A stretch of DNA of 64,000 nt from Uloborus plumipes (Eukaryota; Arthropoda; Arachnida; Araneae; Uloboridae). This document shows positions 44,735 through 58,274 of this stretch, piece by piece. Position 1 is the first letter of the stretch; each line of letters starts with the position of its first letter. A program made the translations under genes and the position numbers. The stretch is from NCBI GenBank assembly GCA_038373865.1, contig JAXGGA010003000.1, forward strand, positions 1 through 64,000. Direction: 5' to 3'. The notes below the pieces were generated by a model, which saw only the letters and a program-made list of their open reading frames with translations, was not told where the DNA came from and searched no databases.

Positions 44735-45161
44735 ATTATATTAAAAACTGAGTATCTTTCTATCTTTCTTTCTATCTTTCTATGTCACGCTTCTTTCTCT
44801 TGAACGCCAATAAACTGAAAGTCGAACCAGGTACCGATAGATAGGTAATTTTTCAGGCTTCATTAGTTTCAATCTATATAATTATACGATTTTAATTAAC
44901 GAAGATATCAATTAATAAGTAGTCAAATTTAAAGCGATTAAGCCTAATAAATGATTAAATATGAAATCCATTGTTGAAACGTAGTTGCTATGAAACAGTG
45001 ATAACAATGATAATGAGAATTTTGAATAAAGGCTTAACTAAATCAAACACGAAACTCATAAGCGGGTCACTTACATAGTATTTTTATCGCTAGCTACTTG
45101 TAATATTTTGAAACATTCATTTGTTGAAAAGCCATCTACTTATATTAAAAACTGAGTATCT
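44735..45161 (+). repeat. Repeated TATATTAAAAACTGAGTATCT ends
   Basis: TATATTAAAAACTGAGTATC occurs at 44737 and 45141. The first is followed by a (CTTT/CTAT)n stretch and the second by TATGTCTGC; both then reach TTGA(A/G)CG. This resembles the terminal portion of RTE-type or related repeats, present twice. Confidence 0.5.
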
Positions 45162-45274
45162 ATGTCTGCTTTTTTCCTTTGAGCGAGCTGAACTTACTAA
45201 AACTTTCCTCACCATCTTGAAGGCGCGAAGCATATCAATAATTCGAATGATTTTTTTACATAGGAAAAAAGTAA

Positions 45275-45562
45275 GGCCCCTATATAAACGAGCCGGCGCA
45301 TCAAGATTAAGTTTCACCACTTTGGATCCAGCGCGGGTTTGAGTTTTTAAGTAGTTGTCTTTTCTGTCCAGTAATCGCGTTTTGGTAATTTTTCACTGTG
45401 AGCAATTATTAGCGTGGATTTGGCAAAGCTTAGCAATGTGCCAAAACTTTTTTCTGGTAACCCTACTCTGCAACAATGAAAATTTGAAAGTAAAAGTTAA
45501 GGAATTGGATCCAAAGTGGTGAAACTTAATCTTGATGCGTCGGCCTGTCTATATAGCGGCTC
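45275..45562. mobile_element. Inverted-repeat element, 56-bp arms
   Basis: Arms 45275-45330 and 45506-45562 pair as inverted copies (CGCATCAAGATTAAGTTTCA and CACTTTGGATCCA landmarks) across a 175-base spacer. Confidence 0.65.
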
Positions 45563-45815
45563 TAGAAAAAAGTAAAGGCGTGAAGCGCCTGTTAGCGAGC
45601 CGCCTTGGCGGGGAGTAGTTTCTTGACATTTTCCTCACTACTTTCAGGGCACGAAGTGCCCGTGCAACGCCGGGCCACGTGCGTGGTACGTCTTGAAATC
45701 GAATGAACATTAAATTATATCAAATAATATAACTTCAGAATGAGGTAAAAGTTAGAGAAGGGGGACGTTATGCATCAACATGCCGCAGGAAGCTAATCTA
45801 GCTGCCCTGGCAGCT
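45563..45815 (-). mobile_element. Fragment of an R-like repeat (reverse)
   Basis: GGCACGAAGTGCCCGTGCAACG and CGAGCCGCCTTGGCGGGGAG are short self-complementary GC-rich patches. The right edge GGCAGCTAGTAAT is, reversed, similar to the ATTACTAGCGG start of element R. Confidence 0.35.
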
Positions 45816-46297
45816 AGTAATTTATAAAGAATGATTTCGCTTTTCGAATATTCTGTTCACAATAGCGACACGATTGCAAGCGCCTAGATGAAGCGGAAAT
45901 TCGGTAAAATTTTACCTTCAGAAGATTATTTTTAAAGATCCGCTAACACACAAAATATTGTTTCATACAACTTATTTTTAAAAAAAATTTAAAAAAGACA
46001 AAATAGAAGTGTCTTCTTGCCTGGTACTACCATTACAAAACAAAAATAAAAACTTTAATTAGTGAAATTAATTTAAAAATGAGACATTCAGCTAAAACTG
46101 TTGTGTAACACTAAGAATATTGAAACGTATGGAGTTTTGTTGCGTGTAAAAGAGATTCCTTGCAACCCCGTTACACATGTGTTCAATTCTTTTTCGTATT
46201 TCATCACTACATTATTTCAATGTGTTACAAGGTGTTTTGAAAAATACCAATGAATTGAATTTTTATAAATAAATCTCCGAAAAGACTATCTCAAGCC
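45816..46297. other. AT-rich DNA, nothing recognised
   Basis: No shared repeat or coding signal is seen. Confidence 0.4.
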
Positions 46298-46775
46298 CAG
46301 GGGTGCCCATCCCCTCCAAACTCAGTGGCGCAAATCCCCCCTCCCCTAAAATTTTTCACAACCCTGTTATGCTTTTTATTTTTATCCCTCTTTTTTATTG
46401 TATTTATTTTTTTAAATATTATTTATTTATTTATTTTTAATTATAACTATTATTTTTTTTACATATTATTAATTTTTTTAAAGTTCGAATAATGCGCAGA
46501 GTAGAATCGCTTTTTTCCCTTCCAGACATTCCAAGCACACACACACAAAAATAAATAAACAAATAAATGAATAAATAAATAAATCAACAAATAATAAAGA
46601 AATAATTTAAATTTAAAAAATAAATTAATGAATAATTTTTATTAAAAATATCCGTAAATAATTTAAATTTAAAAAAATAATTAAAAAATAATGTAAATAA
46701 ATAAATTAGTTTTAAAAAATCCCCCCTCCCATTTTGATGTCGCCCCCCCCCCCCCCCCCACTGTGGGCACCCCTA
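46298..46775 (+). mobile_element. hAT-type element family H, copy 2
   Basis: The ends are CAGGGGTGCCCAT and GTGGGCACCCCTA. Flanks CTCAAGCC and CTTAAGAC agree at 6 of 8. The interior CCCTTCCAGACATTCCAAGC is the reverse complement of copy 1, and CGCAAATCCCCCC mirrors its other end. Confidence 0.75.
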
Positions 46776-47530
46776 CTTAAGACCACGCTTTTTACACACA
46801 TAAAATATTTTTACACATCTTGTAATTATTTCTAACAGCTAAAATTTTGCTACTCGCATTATGATCTACCGAAAAACATTCTGGTCCAAACAAAGTCTTT
46901 ACATCTTTCCGAGCATCCCAAACATAAGGCGGTGCCTGCGACCCTTGACTGGCTGATTTCAGAAATCCTATCTGCACTGAATCTCGAAAGAGTGACCGCC
47001 GGAAAACGAAGTTCCGCTGTTTACCACGCGTTCGAAATAGTCTCTGTTCTCACGCCTCGTCTTCCAGATCAAAGAAAAGAACAACATGGCACTTGGAGAT
47101 AGCACTTCGTAGCATATAGACGGAACTTAGTAAGATTATCTATTGTCGATGGCATCCAGTCTTTCAATTATACTGTCAACAGATATACTTTGTATCTTAA
47201 ATGCACTTTTTGCGTTCAACAATTTGTTGATACAATTACGGTGACAATAACACAAAAAGAGTTTAGTGACTTCTCTTCCATAGCTACTTTTCCCCCTTAA
47301 CTATCGTACTCCTCTAATTGAGACTACAGAACAAATTTCTGAATTTTTAGTTGCCTGGATGCGATTTGAGCAATTTAAACACTATTGCATTGTTTTAAAT
47401 AACCAATCACCAGCAAAACCCAAAAATTAGAGTTTTTAGCAACGAAAAAAATATCCAAACATTACCATCAGCACTTACACTCGCATTTTACTCACGCGTT
47501 ACTTTATCGAAATTTGAAACTTTGCATTTG
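46776..47530. other. Single-copy DNA with a GC-richer patch
   Basis: 46,860-47,110 is GC-richer, with CCAGATCAAAG resembling a TCF/LEF site. No gene is recognised. Confidence 0.35.
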
Positions 47531-50500
47531 TATAGAGCGATTCCATACCAAATCACCGAATGGGGGTCGCACGACCGACTCGGATTTTTTTTTAATTTGG
47601 TACACAGATTGATGGTATAGAGGTATGAAAAAGCCCAAAAGGAAAGTTACCTGCTCCACTTATTTTCTGAGATACATGCCCTCAAAGTTTGTCCGCCACG
47701 TCAAAATACTAAAAAAGTGATGTTATTTAATCATTTTTTATAAAAAATTGTACTCATGCAAAATAAAAGTGTTAGATATCTATGGAAACTAGTTACTCCA
47801 GGCATTCTGAAAAAAAATACTAGAACGTTCATAATGAAAATTGCCAAGGTACAGGGCTCTTTGAAGTTGTCACCACAAAAACTTGATTTTGCAGATTTTG
47901 CTAAAATTCAGGCATTTATTACAAAAAAAGGCAAACAAAACCAAAGGTTTTCTCACTTTCTGGTAATGTACAGGTCCTCCCTGTAAATTGCTACGCAATA
48001 AATTTTTTGGGTTTCTCACTCCTTCTTGGAAATATTTTAGCTTAAAGATAAGCCGTATGGCAAAAAATGCGTTTTTGGCCATCTTGGCAGCCATTTTTCT
48101 CATAAAGGGGGAGCAGTAGAAACTTTAATTTTTTTTTTAAACAAGCCACTGATATGTTAGCTATTCACAGGAAAAGAGTTTACTTTTGGTTATTTCTCCC
48201 ATTAAGAGATATCCTGCTGACAGTATATGCATGTTTTTCGCGACGACCATATGCTTTTGTTCCCCCTCTCATGGACTTAAAATTAATTAAACCAAAAAAT
48301 AATGATATATTTATTATTAGCAGTATTATCTACCCAATATGTCATGAAATTTAATTTATTAAATCATTGAACAATAAATTAGATAATTGATGAAAAAAAG
48401 AAAAAGTATTTCTCTGATGCCTGAGCATTATGCATTCATAATTATAAAGCACTAAATACTTTCTTGAGAAATTAATTAACATAAATGAGCTCTAAATAGT
48501 TATATTATAAGCAATACCCAATCTTGTGATTGGGATACTCCTGTTTTTAATTGAAGAATTTCTTGAATATCACATGAATATCAGGAAAATAAATGAGGTC
48601 TTTTCGTTTGATGTAGGATACTTTATGACAAATTTCATTTGATGGGCTACTAACTGAGCATGGTGATAAAGAGCTATTAATTTCAGCATCGAATTCCATT
48701 TTACTTTATTAACAGTTAAATATTTACAAAATAATTAAATAAATAATTTAATATAAAGCCATGCTTGAAGAATTAAAATGAGTGCAACTAATTTATTCCC
48801 ATACTGATCTTCACAAAACTGACATGTGTTGAGCACTGATAAGAACTGACAAGAATAAGTTTACTCACTAAAATACTAGTTCACAGATACTATAAAGCGT
48901 ACATTCTATTTTCTACAAAATAATACTGCAACAAAGAACAAGGGTATAAAGGGATAGGTACTAAAGAATTTCTTGAAAAATCAATTAAAATAAAGGAGCT
49001 TCGAATATTTATCTCATAGGCAATACCCAATCTTGTGATTGGATGTTCCTGATTGATGGCTATAAACAGGAGGATACCCTTGTTCTTTGTTGCAGTATTA
49101 TTTTGTGGAAAATAGAATGTATGCTTTATAGTATCTGTAAACTAATATTTTAGTGAGTAAACTTTTTCTTGTCAGTTCTTATCAGTGCTCAACGCATGTC
49201 AATTTTGTAAAGATCAGTATGGGAATAAATTAGTTGCACTAATTTTAATTCTTCTAGCATGGCTTTATATTAAATTATTTATTTTATTACTTTGTAAATA
49301 TTTAACTGTTAAGGTGAGAAGGGACTTTCAGATGAGCAAAAAATGGTCAAAAAATCGGTTCTTCTTTGATGATATTTCTAAAAACTATATGATTGAAATA
49401 CATGTTATTGCTATTGTAAATAAATAGCTTTACCTTATTTGTGGTGAATTTGTATTCAAAACTAATTTAATAATGAAATATACAACAGTAAATGTTGATT
49501 TTCTCAAAACATAATTTTACGCGTGTTTACAAATTTCATACTGCTCCAGTGTAAAAAATTATTATTTAAATTTGCTAAAAATTTTTTGCCATGTACTTAA
49601 GAGGTTTTTTAACATTTTGTTGGGAAGGAATTTTCTATTTTACTAGCTGTGTTGAATATATTTGCTATGTTTTATTGAAATATGGATATCTTTCACAAAA
49701 AAAAAATGTAAATTTTAGTTTGTTTTTTTTCTTTAATTTTTGCCACAATATATAGAAAAAGTACTCCCAACATTTCACTTTCTGGTGTTTTATGTTCCAC
49801 ATTTTGCTTGTATTTTATCATTTTGATGAAATTTCAGGCGCTTGGAATAAAAAAGAAAAATCGTTAAAATTCAAATTTTAAATTTAAAAAAAAAAACAAA
49901 TTTTAAAATATTTCAACGAAAATTTTTATATGTGTTAGTTTTTGCAACATATAGCTATGCTGCAAATTTCAAAGAAATTCATTGAAAATTGCTAAAGAAA
50001 AAAATGATAGTCCCTTGTCGCCTTAATAAGGTAAAATGGAATTCGATGCTGAAATTAATAGCTCTTTATCACCATGCTCAGTTAGTAGCCCATCAAATGA
50101 AATTTGTCATAAAATATCCTACATCAAACGAAAAGACCTCATTTATTTTCCTGCTATTCATGTGATATTCAAGAAATTCTTCAATTAAAAACAGGAGTAT
50201 CCCAATCACAAGATTAGGTATTGCTTATAATATAAATATTTAGAGCTCATTTATGTTAATTAATTCCTCAAGAAAGTATTTAGTGCTTTGTAATTATGAA
50301 TGCATAATGCTCAGGCATCAGAGAAATACTTTTTCTTTTTTTCATCAATTATCTAATTTATTGTTCAGTGATTTAATAAATTAAATTTCATGACATATTG
50401 GGTAGATAATACAGCTAATAATAAATATATCATTATTTTTTGGTTTAATTAATTTTAAGTCCATGAGAGGGGGAACAAAAGCATATGGTCGTCGCGAAAA

Positions 50501-51213
50501 ACATGCATATACTGTCAGCAGGATATCTCTTAATGGGAGAAATAACCAAAAGTAAACTCTTTTCCTGTAAATAGCTAACATATCAGTGGCTTGTTTAAAA
50601 AAAAAATTAAAGTTTCTACTGCTCCCCCTTTATGAGAAAAATGGCTGCCAAGATGGCCAAAAACGCATTTTTTGCCATACGGCTTATCTTTAAGCTAAAA
50701 TATTTCCAAGAAGGAGTGAGAAACCCAAAAAATTTATTGCGTAGCAATTTACAGGGAGGACCTGTACACTACCAGAAAGTGAGAAAACCTTTGGTTTTGT
50801 TTGCCTTTTTTTGTAATAAATGCCTGAATTTTAGCAAAATCTGCAAAATCAAGTTTTTGTGGTGACAACTTCAAAGAGCCCTGTACCTTGGCAATTTTCA
50901 TTATGAACATTCTAGTATTTTTTTTCAGAATGCCTGGAGTAACTAGTTTCCATAGATATCTAACACTTTTATTTTGCATGAGTACAATTTTTTATAAAAA
51001 ATGATTAAATAACATCACTTTTTTAGTATTTTGACGTGGCGGACAAACTTTGAGGGCATGTATCTCAGAAAATAAGTGGAGCAGGTAACTTTCCTTTTGG
51101 GCTTTTTCATACCTCTATACCATCAATCTGTGTACCAAATTAAAAAAAAATCCGAGTCGGTCGTGCGACCAACTTTTTTTATTTTCGGTGATTTGGTATG
51201 GAATCGCTCTATA
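47531..51213. mobile_element. Long-TIR transposon (1.18-kb arms) with a second palindrome inside
   Basis: Arms 47531-48711 and 50023-51213 are near-identical inverted copies; the ends are TATAGAGCGATTCCATACC and its inverse. Because of this, two ORFs (76 and 66 codons) appear once on each strand. An inner inverted pair lies at 48709-48957 and 49074-49312. Only 49313-50022 is unpaired. The arm contains ATGGCTGCCAAGATGGCC (50641), a YY1-like site. No protein motif is recognised in the arms or the unpaired part. Confidence 0.85.
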
Positions 51214-51697
51214 GGAAAAATTAATGAATTTCACAAACACCGCCTTCGATTCCGATAACAGGAAAAAAAGCAACTTTCACCCCCAAAACGAAACTGCATT
51301 TTGCCATAAATTAGATTTAACACCAAGAGTTTTCCTCAAACGTGCTGGAGCTCACCCCCCCCCCCCCCCATTCGTGGCATCCCTCACTTCCGTTGTCAGA
51401 CACAAACATAATTTAATTTCCCTCTCCCTCTTAAAAGCGTCCTCCTGATCTGCATATCTGGGACATAAAGCGCGTCTTGGAAAATTAGCCACAAGTAATT
51501 TGACGCATCGCACAGTCGTAGTAGCACTCTGAGAATTGAAAACCATGCTGCCTTGCTAAGTGCAAAAGTGGTATCTGTAGTCAAGCCCAAACTGAGATAT
51601 TACTCCTTAAAGTTTAAGGCGTCCATATATTTGATCCACATACTTTTTCAGAATTTTTTTAAAAATATTTCTTGTTCTAAAATGATCATAAAACTTT
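51214..51697. other. Single-copy DNA
   Basis: A 16-base C run lies near 51354-51369; no gene is seen. Confidence 0.4.
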
Positions 51698-51878
51698 GGG
51701 CCGAATTCAAGTGAAACACCATTGCAATCGCTTCGAGGCGATCGCAAATTGCAATCGCTACTGGAAGTCGAATTACATTAGAACCGCATCTCGTAGCGAT
51801 TGCAACGTATCCAAATTTGGGAATTTGCGATTGCATTGGTGAGTTGCGATCGTCCGTGTTTCACTTGAATTCCTGCCT
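51698..51878 (+). mobile_element. MITE family M, copy d
   Basis: GGCCGAATTCAAGTGAAACAC to CACTTGAATTCCTGCCT aligns with copy c in the same orientation throughout. Confidence 0.8.
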
Positions 51879-51931
51879 TTGACTTTTGGTAAAATACGTC
51901 ACAAAAAGCCACCTGGTGTCTATAACTCAAT

Positions 51932-53131
51932 TCTGTACCTCAGAACCAGACTAACGCAAGTTTTTTCGTCACCATTTTCGTCACTTTTCATTAGAGGGCG
52001 AAAACGATTGTCAGATACATGCAAAGGATGGGACTCGTGCTCTTTTAATGCTGCTAAATAATTGTGAAGGAATTTCTTTTCTTGCATAACGTTCTTGTGG
52101 GTCGATGTGGAATAAGATTCTACATACGGGCGATTCTCTGTAAACTCGTCATTTTTCACACGAAATCTGTCCGGGCATGGTTTTTTTGAAATGTTCGTAT
52201 AGTTATAATAAATACTATTGCTCAGAAAAGGAATCTATTACTTTGGTCTGAAAGAGGGTCGATTGAAGCTTGTTTTTCTGATAAATCGTGATAGGGGGTA
52301 AGTCCCCCGCCTGGTATAACTAGTCAGGGGACTGTGCCAGGTGACTGTGTTTTTGCTCTTTGTTGCGTAATATCTGCATATTGGAACATAATTAGTTACG
52401 AGACTACCTATAAATTTAGGCACAAATCGTGGAGATAATAACTAATATGTTTCATAATTAAACTAATTTACATAAATAAAATCACTTCCCAGAGGACTGT
52501 ATTCGCAACGACCCTGATGCATACTTTCATCACAAATGTGGTTCTCAAACCAAAGTATCGTTTCAGCACCGTTCTCGGCAATTTCAGCAAATTCACACTG
52601 ATTGCTTTAAACTTTATGTCAAAAAACATTTGCAAGAGTAACAGATTTTTTCTATTGGAGCTTTGAATTTGACTCAGGGGACTGTTTGAAAAATCTCCGG
52701 ACAGAATGTACATGACAATTTTAAGTTTTAGAAATACGTAATTAGACCTTATATCATGAAAAAAATTTTGCTGCATTATTCTATTTTTAGATAATAATTG
52801 CCAAATTTATATAGTGTTGATAGGATTTTTGGAATATTACCTTGAAGTGTTAGACAATACGATTGGGACAGCCAGGGGACTGTGTCTTTAGCACTTAGAT
52901 AATTTCTAGAAAAAAATATTAAATTGTTATCGCTCCAAATACAATTGGGCCACCGAGTATTAATGCATTACTTTTATTTAGAGCGATAATTATTTTACTA
53001 CACTTTATTATTTTTAAAATACTAAGTTCGGACAGCAAATTACCAGTTTACAGAGAATCGCCCATACAATGTAGCAAAAAATTGAAAATCGCCATTTTTG
53101 GACTTACGTTGTTCTGGTTCTGAGGTACAGA
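51932..53131. mobile_element. Family W element, interrupted by X copy 2
   Basis: The ends TCTGTACCTCAGAACCAGAC and TCTGGTTCTGAGGTACAGA are inverted repeats shared with 35717-35860. After removal of 52127-53064 it is about 260 bp, so it was a MITE before X entered. Confidence 0.75.
52127..53064 (+). mobile_element. Element X, copy 2 (empty-site copy)
   Basis: The left TIR CGGGCGATTCTCTGTAAACT and right TIR AGTTTACAGAGAATCGCCCA are inverted; TA lies at 52125-52126 and 53065-53066. Its right ~450 bp match copy 1 (640-2214 plus 11642-11686). AGGGGACTGT or a close variant recurs at 52326, 52491, 52676 and 52874. It has no coding. Confidence 0.8.
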
Positions 53132-54300
53132 ATTTTGTTAAAAAGTGCAGGTACCACTTTTGTGCTTAGCACGGCAGCATGGTGAAATGAAACGTAACTG
53201 GAGAGGGAGGTGGGGGAGGGGGGGCACCATGAAAATCATGCAATAGATATGTGTAATAGGCACATCCAGAGAGAGAGAGAGGGATGGCCAAAGAATGAGA
53301 GAGATTTTTAGTCTTGTGCAAACAAGCCGCCATTTGCCACCGACAGATAGCTGTTTGCTCAGTGGCGAGTCTGTTGATATGAGTGGCGATAGAGCAGAAA
53401 CCATCGATTAGGTTTGTTTGCATTGAGGAGACGTTTGAGGGAAATTTCTTTCGATGGGCAAACACGGGATCGGCGTTTCATTAGGAGGTTTAAATTTCGC
53501 TTATGTTCCAATAATCGTTCGATTTAAATGCGTGGGGGAAGATCGGCACGTGATGGACGTGAGAACGCTGACGTGCATTTCGTCGCAGTGTTGGAATGTT
53601 TTTTGAGATTCGAACTAACATTTCCCATAAATATCCGGAAGAATACATCGTGTTCTAAGCACTACAGCTAGTTTTCTACAAATTTAGCTAAAAAGAAAAC
53701 TTCACTTTTGTTGAACATTTTTGCTCGGAAGAAGACAAATATTGCCGTCATAAGAAGGAAAGCCCTAAAGGAAAAAAATGTTGAGAAAAACTAGAAGATA
53801 AATTTTAAATCTTCATTAAATGATTTTTTTTTTTTTTTTTTTGTAAAATGTCTTGTCTCATAAATAGAACCATGCAGGAACAAGATTTTAAATTTCTTTG
53901 AAAACTATACCTTTAAACAAGCAATAAAAAAATCTGGCTAACGAATTGCAGCAGAATTTGGATTTCGGGCTTTTCAAATTACGGCGGTAGACAACAATCT
54001 CAACTCAATTAAACAAAATTTAGACAGGATGATTGACGATATTTAGATAAAGTCTTCGCATTCTCTAAAAATCGCGAAGAAGCTTTTTTTTTTCTCTCGA
54101 AGCAATAATAAAATGAACTGAATTGTGGTTACCTCATTACAGTATTCACCCCACGATATAGACAAATTATCGCACTCCCAACGATCGTTCTCTCGAGTTA
54201 TGGGCGATGTTTGAAATAATAAGTCGTTAGTCACATTTTTAGTCAACTAATTCCGATTTGAAGCCTTAATTTATAACCCAAGGTGCCAAATTTGGTGCAT
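53132..54300. other. Single-copy DNA with a GC-richer island
   Basis: 53,160-53,590 is GC-richer, with a (GA)n run at 53268-53283 and GCACGTGATGG; no gene is recognised. A 20-T tract lies near 53824-53843. Confidence 0.35.
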
Positions 54301-57300
54301 AAAGTTTGGATTACATGGCAGCTTTTCTTTCTAGACTCATTGGGATTAAGAACCATGGGTTGCTCCATGGGACTGAAAAAAGTGCTCTTTAAATGCAATT
54401 AATTTTGGTATCAAACAATTATTTTCTTTTTTATATTTTACATGTATGCTATCGGCAGGATTTAGCATGCAGCAGTGCATGTCGGTAGTGTTTAAGTTTG
54501 AAAAATGTATTTGAATACAAACATTTCATACATCAAAATTTTTACCTAGGTTTTTCGTTTTGAAGCCTAAAACCTTGTTCTAGTGCCATTATAACGCATA
54601 AATTAAAAAAAAAATTAACACTGACCGGAGTACCTATTTTACGTCGTTAGTTAGAACCGTGTTATTTATCAATATATCGTTGGGTACTCTACAACTACTT
54701 ACGATAATCATTTTTAGCTTTCTAATAGCTAATATTTCAGAAAAAGGCTACAACTGAAATTTTAAGTAAGGGACCAATTGAATTCAGAGAGACGTTCTTA
54801 AACTCTCTAAAATCCTAGAAAACGGAATTGAAACCTATAAAAAGATCATTAGAAACAACCTCTTTCGCACGTTTCACCGAAAAAAAGAGCTGTATTGGAA
54901 AATGATAGCTGTCTCCGAAATTTCCAGAAAGCTGTAGTATCGATAAAAAGACGCCTTCAAGGCTTTTCCTAGTAGAAGATGATGGTAGTAATAATCATAA
55001 TAGATCCCTTAAATTTTCTATCCAAATGAGCAAGTTGGTACTTTTGTAAAGTTTCCAAATGATGTTTCTTGAAAATTTCAAGAATATTAGAGTTGACGTA
55101 CTTGAAAAAATGAATGAATCATCGAAGAGATGAGGTCGAATTCAGCTTCTTACATTACTTACCATATCATGATGGAATTTAAATATGAGCTTGGCGAGAT
55201 TTCCTATTGATTCTGGAAATATGAAAACTAGTATGCTTGGCGTTTAAATTTTCTAAACACATTGCAGTTTCCACTTATTTATGAGACGTACAAGAAAATG
55301 TATTCTCGAAAGAATTTTGGATTCGCCATTGAACGAAACTCACTAAGTTAGACGACTTTTACTAACATTTCAACAGACTTTAATAAGAACTCATATTTCG
55401 GTAACTGGAAATGGGATACGAGAACTAATACTTTATCCGTCAATAAACATGTTTTACTATGCTCTCTTGATCGCAAAGTATGTTTTATTTTTTTCACTAT
55501 TACATTATCGTGTTGATTCCTGGTTAGGCAACATAAAATAGTAATGGGCACTGACCTTTAATAGTGCTACAATTAGTAATGCGTAAAAAAGGAAACATGG
55601 ACGGAAAACGAAAAAATATACAGCTTAATTCGCCACTGCGTGACTATATATATAGTCACTACGTCACTTAAAGACAAAGAACTCGCACTGCAAAATTGTA
55701 CTTTAAACCGGATTTTAAGGGAAAAATAACATTAATCTTTTTAAAGAAATTTAAGCTACATTAATGAGTACTAATTGGAGAGTCAACAAGATGTCTCTCT
55801 CTGCATTGTAAAGGATATTTGAAATACAGTGAAGTCCTGTCACAAAGAATACCAATACAACAAAATTCACGTTGCAACGAACAAAAATTGCGGTCATGTG
55901 AAGTTCATAATTACAGGATTTCACAGAACGTTGCAAGGATATTTGAAAATCCTACTGCACAATGGCAAGGCAGGTTTTGAAGTTTTGGTAAAGAATAGTA
56001 ACACTTTGGAACGTCCCTTGCAATGACTTTTGCGGCCTAAACTTGAAACATTTTCACTCACATAAACTGCGATTGCAACGTACTGACCACAAGTTTACCA
56101 CCTCTACTCCAGCAGAATGCCCCAGTTTATTTTTCAACCATTTTCAAACAAACAAAGAGCTATGTGTTCTCCCCTCAAGTCATTAGGTCATTAGCTGGTA
56201 ACGCGGAAACAAAATCTCATCATCAACAACTTTAGATGTAAGAATTAAGATGCAACACCACTTTTAGAGTTTCATTTCATCACCGCATATTTTTGGCTTT
56301 TGGATTTTTTCACTGGTTTCATTCAAGATACAGGGAATTCCATTCAAACGACAATCTCCGTTACTACACTTTGGTAGGGCGAGATTCTCCAATCGGAGTC
56401 CGACTGATTTTAGGATCAAGTAGTTTGTGTTGAAGATTCTAAAATTTCAGATATGGGAGTCAATCATTTTCATTTAGACTCCGTAACCCTGACCAAAATG
56501 GGGTTAAGTTTCATTCTTTTCCGACTGAAAAAAATATTTGGTAACTGTATGTTTGTAAATTCATTTTTTCATAAAAAATAAGGAGCTGACTGCAAGATTT
56601 CTTAGGAATCCTTTACTTGAGCTTTCCAAACCAAACATGCTGCATTTAATTACTAGCAGAACATCTGCTAGGTCAAGACACTTATCAAACCTCCAGTTGG
56701 ACTTTCAAAAGTGGAGACCGTAGGCAAAAACAGGAATTTTCCTTTGTGGGTTAAAAGCAGATGAAAATTAGCGACATACGTACCGATTTCTTTTTAAAAA
56801 ATAAAAAAGAAAAAACAAGTCAGCCATTTTTAGCAACACATATTTACGCACTTTAACTACCCTTGAAAAACTTGTCATTTACTGACGTAATACGATGATA
56901 TTTTTGGATGAATGCCACCAAAACATTAATTTTTACTCAACGTTTCACTCTAAACCTCTGTCAGACTTAACAACACGCCAGATAATTTTCTTGACATCTT
57001 GGCTTTTACGTCGTATTTTCTTTAAAATCGGAGTAAAACCAGACGACGGAGGGGTGGGGCGAAGAAGGGGCTTCCGCAAAGCGAGAATGCGAAGAGAGTT
57101 GGGGGGAAATAATTAGCCAGGAAAAGATAGTGTTTCGGAAAATTTTATTGTCCCTAAGTTTGCTTAACTTCAGAGAGATTTCAACGATAACAACACCTTA
57201 ATCCAATTTGTGTTTATTTGCCAAAATTTTCGTCGTCTGATATGATTATTTTTCGAGGAATCTGAAATTTTAAAAGGTCTTAAACGACAAAACGTACTTT

Positions 57301-58274
57301 TTATCCAACTCAAAAGAAAGAAAAACATTAAAAAGTGATCGTAAAAACGGACCATTTGGAAGTACGAAATACACGTAAGCATGTTAGAAATTATTAATTC
57401 TACATTTTTAATTTATTCGATCTGAAATTAATTCGTCAATTTATTCGATCTCTTCAAAGAAAAAAATATGATTTGCACAAAATCAAGATAACGCTCTCTA
57501 GAAACTCATTAGAAGGACTATAAGTGCCCAGTCAATTCACCTCGAGGCCGAACAGTGGTCGCCACTTTTGGCGACTGGGACTTGATTCTTTGGTAGCCAT
57601 TGTCAGTGAAATAGTCACCCATTGGCGACTGACGACAGCTAATCTCTAACTCCAAGAATTGGAATCTGACTCCTTTGTAGAAGTTAATACCCACAAACAA
57701 CGGTGTGTATAATTTACATCCAGCCTGATGATAGTTGAAAGAGGAGACATAGTTCAAGAATATTTTTATTATGCTTATGTACACGAACATAAACAAACAT
57801 AACTGCCAACTTCGTAGCTAACATAATAACGCCTCAACATCACCGATACAGTTAACTTGTATTTATAGTATGATAATTTGCACATTTGTCTTCAGTTCAG
57901 TTCAAACAGTGGTATCTTACACACTAAATAAAAATAGTATGCAAATAAAGATTTTAAACTAAATGTACGTTCGAAATGAATAATTCTAACATCCTTAGCA
58001 CTGCTCTGTACTGCGCTGCCATGTTACACCTCATTTTAAAAAACACTATTTAAACTACTTTTACAACAAATGTACCAAAAATCTCAAACTGCGCGATCGA
58101 TATTGAAATTATGAAGAGCTACTGTCTGATTTTGTTAGGTAAAACATTCCGCGTATTTACGCATGCGTCAGGTTTTCTCTGATCTTACCAAAATAGGGGT
58201 GATAGGTAAGATAAAAATTTGGAGAAGAATAAGAAGTATTTTGAGCCGTATCAAAAACGTAGAACGATACTAAT
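54301..58274. other. Mostly single-copy AT-rich DNA
   Basis: No shared repeats except small palindromes: GTGACTATATATATAGTCAC at 55640-55659 and GTCGCCACTTTTGGCGAC at 57558-57575. ORFs up to 92 codons show no family motif. Confidence 0.4.

Noticed and set aside
47756..50979. Duplicate 76-, 77- and 66-codon ORFs on opposite strands
   Set aside because: They are copies produced by the long inverted repeats. Similarity between them reflects DNA duplication, not selection on protein.
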